A stretch of 64,000 bases of DNA, taken from assembly GCF_003576455.2 (NCBI RefSeq), contig NZ_CP032869.1, positions 620,001 to 684,000 of the forward strand. The letters are read 5' to 3'. The position numbers and the translations under genes were made by a program. Under the pieces are notes generated by a model. The model made no database searches, was not told the DNA's origin, and saw only the letters and a program-made list of their open reading frames with translations. The stretch comes from Mucilaginibacter celer (GTDB lineage: Bacteria; Bacteroidota; Bacteroidia; Sphingobacteriales; Sphingobacteriaceae). Positions 16,684 through 26,054 of this stretch are shown here, one piece after another; within the stretch, counting starts at the first letter, position 1; each line of letters opens with the position of its first letter.

Positions 16684-19008
16684 ATGGAAATTATAGAACC
16701 TGCGGTTAATACCGCTACTGGTGAAAAAGTTGTTTTCATCAATCTTTTTAAAGAAAAAAAATACATTATCGAGGTGCCCATCATCCAACGTGATTATGCG
16801 CAGGGGCGCACCTCTAAAGAAAAGATCCGCACTACTTTCTTAGATGCGCTTTTTATCCACCTGGACAAGCGCCTTCCTATTGACTTGGATTTTGTTTATG
16901 GAACAGTAAGCGGGACTTCTGAAAAATCGGATAAATTTATTCCGCTTGACGGCCAGCAGCGGTTGACTACGTTGTTTTTGTTGCATTGGTATCTTGCGCA
17001 TCTGGATGGCTGTTTTGGAGAATTTAAATCGATCCTGCTCAATGATGATTTTTCCCGTTTTACTTACGAAACGAGGACCAGTTCACGGGAGTTTTGTAAC
17101 GCTTTATTAATACACGAATTGAAGTTAGCAGAACTTCTTCCGCATGATGATCAAAAGTTTAACGGGCTTTCGAAAACCATCCGCAACAGCGCCTGGTATT
17201 TTCTGTCCTGGAACGATGATCCAACAATTAAAGGGATGCTCAATATGCTGGATGCAATTCATCTGCGTTTTGGTGAAGCTTCCGGTTTTTATAAGCGCCT
17301 TTCGGATACCGAAGAACCCTTGGTTACTTTCCAGTTCCTGAACCTCCGGCATCTGGAAATGACAGACGACCTTTACATCAAAATGAATGCGCGCGGGAAG
17401 GCGTTGACTGATTATGAAAATTTCAAGGCGCAGTTCATCAAATTTCTCGAAGACATCCATCCATCGATGCACCAGGACTTTGCCCGCAATATTGATGGCC
17501 GCTGGTGCGACCTCTTTTGGGATTTTTCCGTAAAAGATGGTAAGGCCAAGGGTATGGACGATTGCATCATGAATTATTTTGATTTCATTTCGGAGATGTT
17601 GTTTTACCGCACAATGAGCCTGGAAGGCGTAACTTACGATTTTACTGATTTTAAGGTAATTGAAACGATATATGCGGATGAGGCGAATGTCAGCTTTCTG
17701 ATGCGTTCACTGGATCTGTTTTCAAAGGGCAGCTCGGGTAAATTCAAAGATAATATCGGTGCTTTTTTTGAAGCGGTTTTCTCACCTGGCTATAAGGAGG
17801 CCAGGGTCGCATATTTTGACAGCCAGGTCAATTTATTTGAAAAACTGATCAATACTGAACAGGTACTGGCTCATGCCGATAAGCTCTTGCTCTATGCGAT
17901 CATCTATTATTTTCTCCGGGAAAAGGAACCGGCACTCGATAGCTCAGACAACCTGAAGGATTACCTGCGGATATGCCGGAATTTCATTTGGAAGATCAAT
18001 CAGAAAGGCAACAACAAGACCAAAGATATTTTTGTAAGTGACCTCCGTACGTCTTTTTACCAGGAAATCATGCAAACCTGTGAACTGGTATATGACGAGG
18101 ATGTTTACCATGGACTGCTGGATAAAGAGAACGGCTTTAAATACCGGAAGGACAACATACTCGCAGAGATATTCAAGGCCCGAGTCATATCAGACAAGCC
18201 GGTAAATAAAGTTTTCATCCACCGGCTGGAAGATCATCATTATTTGAAAGGCGATATGATCAATTTTGAAGAGCTGCTTTCAGGAGACGACCTTGCTTAT
18301 GTGGCAGAAACTTTTTATCAGATCTTTGGAAAGATTCCCGATGACCTGGTTATCCGGAGTATGCTGGCGGTGGGTAACTACCGCGTCTATATTGGTCCGA
18401 GTTATTTTGGCGGGCTGTACTTTTTCGGCAAGGGTGATAAATGGCACCGGGTGTTGACGACCAAGGATGATGACCGTGTTAAGAAGGTTTTGAATAATTA
18501 TTTTAACCTGATTAAAATGTGCAGAAAGGAAACCATCGAAGATAAGCTGGAAGAAATCACACAAACCGGCCTAAAGGCAAAGCGTGCTGCATGGATCAAG
18601 CTTTTTCTGAAATATCCCGGTATCACCCGGACCTCACACAATATCTTTGCGATCCGTGATACCGATAGTTTCGAAATCGTACGCCTGGGCAGCACCTCAC
18701 TGAGGGGTTACCACGTGAATAGTATCATACACGAAGTAATCACATCCGGCAAATTAGTTTCCGAGCCTAAAAATAACGGTTGGGCTGCGGACAGCGAAGA
18801 AAGCTATATTCAGTTAAAATATTCGAGCTACATGCTGCCGCGAGGCGATCACTGGATGATCGATGGCCGTTCGCAGGATCTGAGTGATCTGGCAAGGCAG
18901 TTTTCCCTCAAACGGATCGGTGACGTTAATCAGTTTAAACTTTTTCCTTCTGATGATAGGGATATGATAGAAACAGGGATCGATTTTTATAACGCAGTGT
19001 ATCAATAA
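16684..19008 (+). CDS. Second DUF262 protein, long form without obvious HNH
   Basis: 774 residues. The DUF262 signature is clear: VPIIQRDYAQGR at about 31-42 and PLDGQQRLTTLFLLHWYL with DGQQR near 89-93; MNARGKALTDYENFKAQF follows at about 237 as the conserved second motif of the family. The remaining 500 residues are helical then mixed and show no HNH signature, so catalysis may rest with its neighbours. The C-terminus contains DSEESYIQLKYSSYMLPRGD, which resembles nothing I can name. It is sandwiched between another DUF262 gene (8 bases) and an HNH gene (6 bases), which argues for a multi-subunit enzyme. Confidence 0.82.
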   Translation: MEIIEPAVNTATGEKVVFINLFKEKKYIIEVPIIQRDYAQGRTSKEKIRTTFLDALFIHLDKRLPIDLDFVYGTVSGTSEKSDKFIPLDGQQRLTTLFLLHWYLAHLDGCFGEFKSILLNDDFSRFTYETRTSSREFCNALLIHELKLAELLPHDDQKFNGLSKTIRNSAWYFLSWNDDPTIKGMLNMLDAIHLRFGEASGFYKRLSDTEEPLVTFQFLNLRHLEMTDDLYIKMNARGKALTDYENFKAQFIKFLEDIHPSMHQDFARNIDGRWCDLFWDFSVKDGKAKGMDDCIMNYFDFISEMLFYRTMSLEGVTYDFTDFKVIETIYADEANVSFLMRSLDLFSKGSSGKFKDNIGAFFEAVFSPGYKEARVAYFDSQVNLFEKLINTEQVLAHADKLLLYAIIYYFLREKEPALDSSDNLKDYLRICRNFIWKINQKGNNKTKDIFVSDLRTSFYQEIMQTCELVYDEDVYHGLLDKENGFKYRKDNILAEIFKARVISDKPVNKVFIHRLEDHHYLKGDMINFEELLSGDDLAYVAETFYQIFGKIPDDLVIRSMLAVGNYRVYIGPSYFGGLYFFGKGDKWHRVLTTKDDDRVKKVLNNYFNLIKMCRKETIEDKLEEITQTGLKAKRAAWIKLFLKYPGITRTSHNIFAIRDTDSFEIVRLGSTSLRGYHVNSIIHEVITSGKLVSEPKNNGWAADSEESYIQLKYSSYMLPRGDHWMIDGRSQDLSDLARQFSLKRIGDVNQFKLFPSDDRDMIETGIDFYNAVYQ

Positions 19009-19014
19009 TACCGG

Positions 19015-19443
19015 ATGACAAGAGCTGAACTTAAAAAGATATTCGATGGTAAAAAAGAATACCTGACCAAGCGGGGAGTTTTGGTAAAGGGATTCAAGCT
19101 GACCACTTTCACCATGTTTGAGGATTGGTTTAACCTGGAGATATTTGAGCAAGGATGTCACTACTGCGGATTGAAAAATGAAGAATGTTACCGGTTATTT
19201 TTGTTAAGGCCTTACGCTACCCGGAATGGAAAACGCGGGCGGAGGCTTGAACTGGACCGCATGAGCCCACTTCTGGAATATGATGAACTGCATAATATCA
19301 GATGGTGCTGCTACTGGTGCAATAATGCGAAATCGAATTTCTTCAGCGAAGCTGAATTTCGTCCGGTCGCAGCAGAAATGGGTAAGGCTTTACGAAAGGT
19401 ATTGGAAACAGAAGCCGCAGGGCAATTAGGACAACTTGCCTGA
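19015..19443 (+). CDS. Small HNH-type endonuclease with two Cys pairs
   Basis: 142 residues. A zinc-binding CHYC pair (about residues 46-49), the strand LELDRMSP where typical HNH proteins have DH, then HNIRWCCYWCNNAKSNF, giving the second Cys pair and the N...K end of the motif. The first catalytic His of the HNH core is replaced by Arg (LDR), so the nuclease may use another ligand or be structural. It starts 6 bases after the second DUF262 gene and belongs to the same operon; it could be the cleavage or recognition subunit of that assembly. Confidence 0.75.
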   Translation: MTRAELKKIFDGKKEYLTKRGVLVKGFKLTTFTMFEDWFNLEIFEQGCHYCGLKNEECYRLFLLRPYATRNGKRGRRLELDRMSPLLEYDELHNIRWCCYWCNNAKSNFFSEAEFRPVAAEMGKALRKVLETEAAGQLGQLA

Positions 19444-19510
19444 TTGGTAAATAACGTAAATTTTTCCCTTGTATCTGCAGAAATAACAGACCTGAACTAT
19501 TGCAATTTTA

Positions 19511-22500
19511 ATGAAGAAGTATACAGCGAACTATACCTATACGAACCCAAACTTCGTTATCCAGAACCTGGTTGAAATGCCTGTCAGGTCGGAGCTGCTG
19601 CCTTTATTATATGTGTTGAAGAATATCCTCCAACGCGGCTTCCCGACAACTCTTTCTCAATATCTTCAGGGTAAACTTGGTGCGATACATGACCTGCCAA
19701 ACTTCGCGGACCGGTTCCTGTTTGCCAGTTGTGAACTCCCCGAATGGAAGGAAACAATCAAGGGTGATAAGGAAAGTAATTATTTTCCGGCTAAGGATTT
19801 TTTTGAAAAGATCATTCCTATCCATTTTGGGGAATTTGCATTTGTAAAATCCCTTATCATACCTGAGATCGGAATCAATGATCTTGTAGGTGAACATAAC
19901 CCTGATTTTACCAATCAACAGGTAGACTTTTATCTTCCACAGGCGAAACTTGTTATTGAAATAGACGGACAGCAACACAAAGCAGATAGCCTGACCCGCG
20001 TATCAGACGTTACGCGAGATAATTACTTAAACGGGAAAGGTATCCAGACAATCCGTGTCACGACGAATCAGCTCCGGAATCATACTTATCACGCTAAGAT
20101 CGGGGAAATCCTGGACCGCTTGAGGCGGTATGAAAAACTGCTCAATTATTTTAGGGAGGCTTGTCATAAGCATGAAACCAATACGATTTCCGAAGAGGAA
20201 AGGCTTACCAAACTCCTGCCGACTGCCGTAATCCGATTCCAAGTGCTTTTACTGGAATTGCTGATTAATAATTACCTGGATTTTACGGAAACCTGGAGGT
20301 TCAATATCCTGGTAAAGGAGGATATCGATGATTTTGCTGAACTGGCTGTCAGGGATCTTTTCATTTGGATAGGTCAGCTATACCGGCTGAAATACAAGCA
20401 GGAGCTGAAGACGCCGGATTTGGAGATCGGTATCGTAAAAAATAAGACAGATTTTAAGGCTGCAACAAAAACGATAAATATTGATTTTTCGCTTTTCAAT
20501 AAGTACACGGATGAGAATCTGAATAACCCTGATATCCTGTACGTTAGGACGGATTACTTCGATATAGTCAGGGAGAGGAATTATTTCAGGGTAAGCACAA
20601 CCGATCCGGTCAATTATGGGATAACCGACGAAGATAAAAAGACCCTGGAGTTTTTTCTGTTTAATATTTTTGGCAAACAATCCTTCCGGGAGGGTCAATT
20701 CCCGATCATTCAAAATGCGCTAAATCGCAGGGACACGATCGGCCTGCTGCCGACAGGCGGCGGTAAATCCCTGTGCTATCAGTTGCCGTGTATACTCCAG
20801 CCTGCCGTTAATTTTGTGGTTTGCCCGATCAAATCGCTGATGGCTGACCAGTTCGAAAATTTATCGGCTATGCTCATCACGAATGTCGCGCATATCAACA
20901 GTGATTTGCCTGCTGATGCCCGCAGGGCGATCGAACTGGATTTTGAAAAAGGCAGGTTCCTTTTTGTATGGATCTCTCCTGAAAAATTTCAGATACCGTC
21001 ATTCAGGGATAAGATAAGGAGCATTAATGCCAATTTTTCCATAGCCTATGCCGTGGTGGATGAGGTGCACTGCCTCTCTGAATGGGGGCATGATTTCAGG
21101 ACCTCCTATCTGAACCTGGCCAGGACCATAGATAAGCTAAGTCCCAGGGATGAATCGGGGGAAGGGACCATTAAATTTATCGGATTGACCGCGACGGCTT
21201 CAGTAAACGTATTGAAGGATATCAAGATCGAATTTTCAAGGCAGAAACAACGGCTGGCAGATGAGAATATCAAATCGCTGCTGGACTACAGCAGGAAAGA
21301 ACTGGTCTTCGAGGTGATGGATGATTTTGGCAATAAAAGCAAACACCTGCAGGATTTACTGAAAGAGTTGGTGGACGGTGAACATTTGACCGAAACCACA
21401 GACAAGGCCGGAATCGTCTTTACACCTAACGTAAACGGGGCATCCGGGTGTTATCAGATCTCCAATTTCTTAAATACGCTGTATCCTCATAAAAGTAACT
21501 GGTTCGCGGGGGACGTCCCTAAAGTGGATGAGTACGATAACAAGGGATACAAGACCGGACGGAAGATCCCCGTCATGAGTACGGAGGATTTCAAAACCCA
21601 CCGCGCGAAGGTCCAGGGCGACTTCAAGAAGAATGTCTTTCCGCTCATGGTAGCTACCAAAGCGTTTGGGATGGGCATTGATAAATCCAATATCCATTAC
21701 ACTATTCATTATGGCCTGCCGGGATCCGTGGAAGCCCTTTACCAGGAGGCCGGGAGAGCAGGCCGCTGGGATAAAAGAAGAACGGAGAATGCCGGGCTAA
21801 ATGGAAAATGTTTTGTGCTGTATTCGAAAGAAACGCATGATGACGAACGCGTCCAACAGCTTTTTGACAAGGATACCAAGTTCTCTGAGATGAAGGCGAT
21901 TACAGAGGAGGCTGGCTTTGCCGGTAAAGATATTCTTAAGCAGGTTTTTTTATTTATTCAGGGGCAAAATGACATCACCGTGGACTTCAGGATCACTCTT
22001 GAAGTGCTTGACAGGTATTACAAGCCGGGGATGAAAAAAATGATTTTTTGGGACGATGCCTGGGATAACCTACATATCCGTAGCGAGGCACTGCAAAAAG
22101 CGATCTACAGACTTAGTTTATTAGGGATCGTTGCGGATTGGACGACTAACTTTATCAACCAGTTCGAGGTCGACTTTAATGTTTTTAGTGATGATACGCT
22201 TCTCCATTATGTGGCGGGATATATTAATAAATATGAACCGTCCCTAGACGTACCAAGGGAGATCAGGGGTGTTCAGAAGGCCAGTATTTTAGAACAGTCG
22301 TTGTGGTTCCTGTTACGTTGGGTTTTTGAAAATATTTCCTATAACCGGAAGCAATCCCTGAAAACCCTCATGGATTGGTGCAATAGCTTTGAAAACAATG
22401 AATCTTTTAAAAGAAGGATCGACAGTTATTTTATCTTTTCCGAAGTAACATTTATCCTTCAGCATATTTCGGAGAATCCACTTGATTTTGACCAATGGTT

Positions 22501-22996
22501 TGCAGCACTCAGCATTGTGGTCCGCGGAAGCCAAAATGAGGTGCTCGAAACGATATATTTACCCGGGATCAAAGATCGCGTCATGCGGCTGGAAAAATTC
22601 GGGAACCTGCGGGACGGGATCAGCCGCTTTCTGGAAAGTTACAGGAACAACGCTGGGCTGAATTTTTTAAGCGGGATCGTCCGCCTGTTCCTGAACGAGT
22701 ACCAAGACACTGACGGAGGCGTGCGCTTTGAAAGCGCCGTAGCCTTTATCCAAGAAAACTTTCGGCTGGACGAGCAGGAAAACATTCTTGCCAAAATCCT
22801 GGATATTGGCCGGAATATGGATGAGGTTAATCAGGTGGAGTTATGTGGGTCTTTGACTAAATTTTATCCTGAGCGGTTGGAGTTTTTTGCGGAATACTTT
22901 GACTTGCCTTATCTGCTGACTGAAAGATACGAACAACTGTTACGAAAGATAAGAAAACTGAATACAACCTTACATGAGCAACTTGCAGAAATTTGA
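19511..22996 (+). CDS. RecQ-type helicase with N-terminal DUF559-like nuclease domain
   Basis: 1161 residues. Residues about 100-205 hold a DUF559/Vsr-like PD-(D/E)XK domain: FTNQQVDFYLP then LVIEIDGQQHKAD (about 146-158) and QTIRVTTNQL. From about 385 a RecQ-family superfamily-2 helicase follows: FREGQFPIIQNAL (Q-motif region), LLPTGGGKSLCYQLP (Walker A, 412-426), DEVHC (517-521), FIGLTATAS (motif III), FGMGIDKSNI and QEAGRAGR (motif VI, near 745). The last 400 residues match nothing I know and lack an obvious HRDC domain. The fusion points to DNA processing in defence rather than housekeeping recombination. It is followed by an overlapping coiled-coil gene. Confidence 0.88.
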   Translation: MKKYTANYTYTNPNFVIQNLVEMPVRSELLPLLYVLKNILQRGFPTTLSQYLQGKLGAIHDLPNFADRFLFASCELPEWKETIKGDKESNYFPAKDFFEKIIPIHFGEFAFVKSLIIPEIGINDLVGEHNPDFTNQQVDFYLPQAKLVIEIDGQQHKADSLTRVSDVTRDNYLNGKGIQTIRVTTNQLRNHTYHAKIGEILDRLRRYEKLLNYFREACHKHETNTISEEERLTKLLPTAVIRFQVLLLELLINNYLDFTETWRFNILVKEDIDDFAELAVRDLFIWIGQLYRLKYKQELKTPDLEIGIVKNKTDFKAATKTINIDFSLFNKYTDENLNNPDILYVRTDYFDIVRERNYFRVSTTDPVNYGITDEDKKTLEFFLFNIFGKQSFREGQFPIIQNALNRRDTIGLLPTGGGKSLCYQLPCILQPAVNFVVCPIKSLMADQFENLSAMLITNVAHINSDLPADARRAIELDFEKGRFLFVWISPEKFQIPSFRDKIRSINANFSIAYAVVDEVHCLSEWGHDFRTSYLNLARTIDKLSPRDESGEGTIKFIGLTATASVNVLKDIKIEFSRQKQRLADENIKSLLDYSRKELVFEVMDDFGNKSKHLQDLLKELVDGEHLTETTDKAGIVFTPNVNGASGCYQISNFLNTLYPHKSNWFAGDVPKVDEYDNKGYKTGRKIPVMSTEDFKTHRAKVQGDFKKNVFPLMVATKAFGMGIDKSNIHYTIHYGLPGSVEALYQEAGRAGRWDKRRTENAGLNGKCFVLYSKETHDDERVQQLFDKDTKFSEMKAITEEAGFAGKDILKQVFLFIQGQNDITVDFRITLEVLDRYYKPGMKKMIFWDDAWDNLHIRSEALQKAIYRLSLLGIVADWTTNFINQFEVDFNVFSDDTLLHYVAGYINKYEPSLDVPREIRGVQKASILEQSLWFLLRWVFENISYNRKQSLKTLMDWCNSFENNESFKRRIDSYFIFSEVTFILQHISENPLDFDQWFAALSIVVRGSQNEVLETIYLPGIKDRVMRLEKFGNLRDGISRFLESYRNNAGLNFLSGIVRLFLNEYQDTDGGVRFESAVAFIQENFRLDEQENILAKILDIGRNMDEVNQVELCGSLTKFYPERLEFFAEYFDLPYLLTERYEQLLRKIRKLNTTLHEQLAEI

Positions 22997-23555
22997 TGAC
23001 ACCATCAGCGAATTCACCAAAGAAGTCGGAAAGCTTAAAGATGTGTCCCTGGCTTATCAGAAAATAAAGGAACTGACCATTAATTATGGGCAGATCGCCA
23101 AACAGTTTGATGCCAATAGCCAGGAATTAGGGGAGATCAATGCGCTTTTTGCCAGGCAGCATGAGAAGCTCAATGAACATATCGCTGATCTGATCGAGGT
23201 GCAGAAAAAAGGCAGACAGGAATTCAATAAGCTGTTTACCGAAAAGATCGAACTCATTCGTAAAGACAATAAGAGTTTTTATACAGATCTGGAGTCAACA
23301 GTCAAGATCAAACTGGATGATAATAAATCTCAGATTAAACAACTGATCGAACATGAGCGCTCCCGGATCAAAGAAATATTTGAGCTTGAGTTTGCCAGGA
23401 ATACTCAGGAATTAAAAAAGCTGATCCAAAGCCAGTCGGAAGAACAGATCAGGAAATTAATAGCTGGGCAGAATGTTATCAAGTATTCTGTTTGGGCTGT
23501 TATGGGGCTTATCTCTGTGGTTATTTTGCTAATAATACTCAAAATACCTGCTTAG
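22974..23555 (+). CDS. Coiled-coil protein with C-terminal membrane anchor
   Basis: 193 residues; the start overlaps the helicase gene by 23 bases, a sign of coupled translation. Residues 1-165 are almost entirely helical and heptad-like (many KEL/QLI/EKI repeats, no Pro after the first part), and a single hydrophobic helix lies at the very end (VWAVMGLISVVILLIILKI, about 172-190), making it tail-anchored. It would hold the helicase-nuclease at the membrane or act as the membrane-acting effector of the cassette; both are inferences from architecture and coupling. Confidence 0.7.
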   Translation: MSNLQKFDDTISEFTKEVGKLKDVSLAYQKIKELTINYGQIAKQFDANSQELGEINALFARQHEKLNEHIADLIEVQKKGRQEFNKLFTEKIELIRKDNKSFYTDLESTVKIKLDDNKSQIKQLIEHERSRIKEIFELEFARNTQELKKLIQSQSEEQIRKLIAGQNVIKYSVWAVMGLISVVILLIILKIPA

Positions 23556-23602
23556 CTTTTCGATCCATGTAAGTTTTATTATCTATTAATACCGTTTGTT
23601 TC

Positions 23603-24268
23603 ATGAACAAGATCCTGGCTTTAACAGCCATAATTCTCGTCCTTGGTTTTACATCGTGCGACCATGACAATAACCATAGCGCGACCAGCAATACGCCTAA
23701 AGCCGGTGAGTTGGATACGACCTTCAGATCAGCCCAGACCGCAACCCAGCAATCTCAAGCCGTTAATCCCGAACCTGTGAAAACTCCGGAAGAACAACTC
23801 AAGGACGATGGCTGGGAACAGCAGGCATTTAGAAATGGTATCATGCCTGACTGTTACAACTACCATCCCAGTGCAGGGGACCTCGATAATTCGTTAATTG
23901 TGCATGTCGGAAGCGGGACGGATGTCGCGATTAAAGTGATGTCGTTAAATACGAATACTTGTGTCCGATATGTATTTATAAACAGCGGTAGCACTTATAC
24001 TATCCGTAACTTACCGGAAGATGAGTACTATGTGAAAATAGCTTATGGGAAGGACTGGATCTCTAAGACGGTTAATGATCAGTGCTTGGGAAAGTTTATG
24101 CATCAGTCGATGTATAAAAGAGGCGAGGAAAGGCTCGATTTTAACAGGCGGACCACGATTGACGGCTATATCATACCGAGTTTTGAACTAAGTCTGGATG
24201 TGGTTGCCAACGAAATTCAGAACTCATTTACCACGGATGGGATAACAGAAGAGGAATTCAATAATTAG
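23603..24268 (+). CDS. Hypothetical lipoprotein
   Basis: 221 residues with a lipoprotein signal (ILVLGFTSC, modification at about Cys19). The linker after the cysteine is polar and Gln/Thr-rich, then a globular part with two more cysteines (PDCYNYHPS and NTCVRYVF). It resembles envelope lipoproteins with a beta-sandwich pattern (SGSTYTIRNLPEDEYYVKIAYG), but I cannot name the family. It lies 47 bases after the coiled-coil gene; whether it belongs to the cassette is uncertain since its subject matter looks envelope-related. Confidence 0.6.
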   Translation: MNKILALTAIILVLGFTSCDHDNNHSATSNTPKAGELDTTFRSAQTATQQSQAVNPEPVKTPEEQLKDDGWEQQAFRNGIMPDCYNYHPSAGDLDNSLIVHVGSGTDVAIKVMSLNTNTCVRYVFINSGSTYTIRNLPEDEYYVKIAYGKDWISKTVNDQCLGKFMHQSMYKRGEERLDFNRRTTIDGYIIPSFELSLDVVANEIQNSFTTDGITEEEFNN

Positions 24269-24347
24269 TGTTCCTCTGCTTTCCCTCAGAAAATCAACCG
24301 GGCTTTCCGGTAGATGTTAAAGTTTTTTGCAAATTTATTACTGAGTT

Positions 24348-24929
24348 TTATAATCTGAATAGCAAAAATACATAGATAAGCAGACCTAGCTTAGTTCTTA
24401 GTATACGGAGTGCGCTGGTAACCTGGGTGGCCACATTGTTCTCTGAAGTGGAGAGTTCCTTCGCAATTTCTTTATGGTTAAGGCCTTCTTTCCTGCTCAT
24501 TTCAAATATCCGCCGCATTTTAGGGGGCAGGGCTGAGATCTCCTTATCAATATGGTCCTGTAGCTGTTTTTCGCGGATGCGGGAATCCGTAGGTACAGAT
24601 TGGCCGGAAAATATATACTCCTGGAGGGAGCCAAGATACTTGGATTCGACTTTTTCGTGGGCGAAAAGATCGAAGACCCGGTTTCGAATGGCCGAATAAA
24701 GGTAGGCTGAAAGGTTTTGATTGATGACTATAAAATCTCTCTTAAACCAAAGCGTAGCGAACAATTCCTGCACGATGTCTTCGGCCTGTGCTTCGTTACG
24801 CAGTTTTTTGTAAGCGTGAACGTACATCAGGTGGAAATACCGGTGGTATATCTCGGTGTAGGCGGAATGATCCGACTGTTTGAGGAGTTGGAGCAGTTCG
24901 GCGTCGGGAGTATGGGAATAAACTGCCAT
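24348..24929 (-). CDS. ECF-type RNA polymerase sigma factor
   Basis: 193 residues starting at MAVYSHTPDAELL (24929). A longer frame reaching 25076 translates through a hairpin-rich repeat and is rejected as the start. Region 2 is seen in YTEIYHRYFHLMYVHAYKKL followed by AEDIVQELFATLW (the usual core-binding and -10 recognition helix), and region 4 in LPPKMRRIFEMSRKEG then HKEIAKELSTSENNV (helix-turn-helix). It resembles the SusC/D-associated ECF sigma factors of Bacteroidota, but no FecR-like anti-sigma or SusC gene is adjacent, so its target is not visible here. Confidence 0.88.
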   Translation of the reverse strand: MAVYSHTPDAELLQLLKQSDHSAYTEIYHRYFHLMYVHAYKKLRNEAQAEDIVQELFATLWFKRDFIVINQNLSAYLYSAIRNRVFDLFAHEKVESKYLGSLQEYIFSGQSVPTDSRIREKQLQDHIDKEISALPPKMRRIFEMSRKEGLNHKEIAKELSTSENNVATQVTSALRILRTKLGLLIYVFLLFRL

Positions 24930-25293
24930 TTCAAGGTTTCTTTGAATGGAGTCTAAGCGGAAACGCCAAAGGCGCGGAACCCACCTATCGCTTGTGAGGC
25001 CCTGAGAAGCCTTGGAACGAATAAGCGGGCGCCACGCCTTTAGCGTGGGCGCAGACCACTTATCGTCTTGTTCCATTGAAATTTCTCAGGTTTCCACAAG
25101 CAAGACTCAAAGTGCGAGCCGATATGGTCGCAAAAATACTTTTATTACTCTCTAAGCATTGTTTTGATGAATAAAAAAAACAATCAAAATATATTTATAG
25201 AGAATTATTCTATAAATATAGAGATAATACAATCAAATTCAAATTTTTCCTCTATTCAAAAATAATCCCAATATTTTTAGGAAAAAGACAATT
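24930..25293. other. Intergenic region with hairpins and a palindrome
   Basis: The first part holds two GC-rich hairpins (a CGCC-AAA-GGCG element near 24963 and arms at 25029-25037/25043-25052 around CTTTA), typical of dispersed intergenic repeats. The second part is very AT-rich and contains an 11-bp perfect inverted repeat, ATATTTATAGA ... TCTATAAATAT (25191-25201/25209-25219), about 75 bases before the XRE gene at 25294 and so a possible operator for it. Confidence 0.45.
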
Positions 25294-25539
25294 TTGGCGA
25301 AGGGATCATTAACACGTTTAGGACTATTTTTAGCTAAAAAAGCTGTAAATAAATCTGTCCTTGCTAAGATGACCGGTATCAGTACTTTTCGTTTGAGCCA
25401 ATTGTCGATAAATCCCGCGTCCCATTTGAGGGTTAATGAATTGTACCTTATTGCGCTAGCTTTAGATATAAAACCAGTGGAACTGTTAGAATATGTGTGT
25501 GTCGATGTCGTTCTGCCTAGATCGACCTCGAAAGAATGA
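25294..25539 (+). CDS. Small XRE-like helix-turn-helix protein
   Basis: 81 residues from TTG 25294, which lies after the purine-rich AGGAAAAAGACA. The sequence LAKKAVNKSVLAKMTGISTFRLSQLS then LRVNELYLIALALDIKPVELLEY follows the five-helix plan of Cro/C1-type DNA-binding domains. No effector domain is present. It stands at the left edge of a decayed strip containing a nuclease fragment, so it may be an orphan regulator of a lost system; an AT-rich palindrome upstream is a candidate for autoregulation. Confidence 0.6.
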   Translation: MAKGSLTRLGLFLAKKAVNKSVLAKMTGISTFRLSQLSINPASHLRVNELYLIALALDIKPVELLEYVCVDVVLPRSTSKE

Positions 25540-25771
25540 GAATATAGGGCGCGCCTTTTGCCAAGCTTCCTTTACAAGTGCTCGCTGCGTCGCGTACATT
25601 TCAATTTGATGCTCAACGTTATTCATTACATCATTGATGAGTTACAAAACTATCAATGGCAAAAACTCATAAAACTATCCTTTTGGACCTTTTTCGAAGC
25701 TCAGTGGTCGCACCATTCACAATGTTTTTGATTATGTAATCTAAGATACCTATCGCTGCTTTCATGGGTTT

Positions 25772-26038
25772 ATGATTAAAACGATCAGCGCATGGCATTA
25801 CTTCGAGATCAAAACTGCCAGTCCTAAACGCAATATCCGAGATGCATTGGGGCAAGTGATGGAATACGCTTATTATCCCGGCAAAGAGAGAGCCAAACAA
25901 CTCATCATCGTCGGTGACCGTCAGCCTGAAGCCGATGCGCTGCATTATTTAGCCTACCTTCGCTTGCGATTCGAAATTTCTGTGACTTACCGGTATTTTG
26001 ATTGGGAGACCTCGATGCTCTCCAATGATCTTTTATAA
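25772..26038 (+). pseudogene. C-terminal fragment of a PD-(D/E)XK-like nuclease
   Basis: 88 residues containing HYFEIKTASPKRNIRDALGQ, then a strand LIIVGD. An E-x-K strand followed by a helix with ALGQ and EY is the end of the catalytic core of several stand-alone restriction-type nucleases, but the preceding PD strand and the whole N-terminal domain are missing; the frame is blocked by a stop at 25742 just upstream. It is best read as the remnant of a larger gene broken by deletion. The 230 bases between it and the XRE gene show nothing I can assign. Confidence 0.5.
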
Positions 26039-26054
26039 CCCAATGCTCTGATGA

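Noticed and set aside
24930..25076. N-terminal extension of the ECF sigma factor
   Set aside because: The extra 49 codons translate a hairpin-rich intergenic repeat and do not resemble any sigma-factor leader; a normal start exists at 24929.
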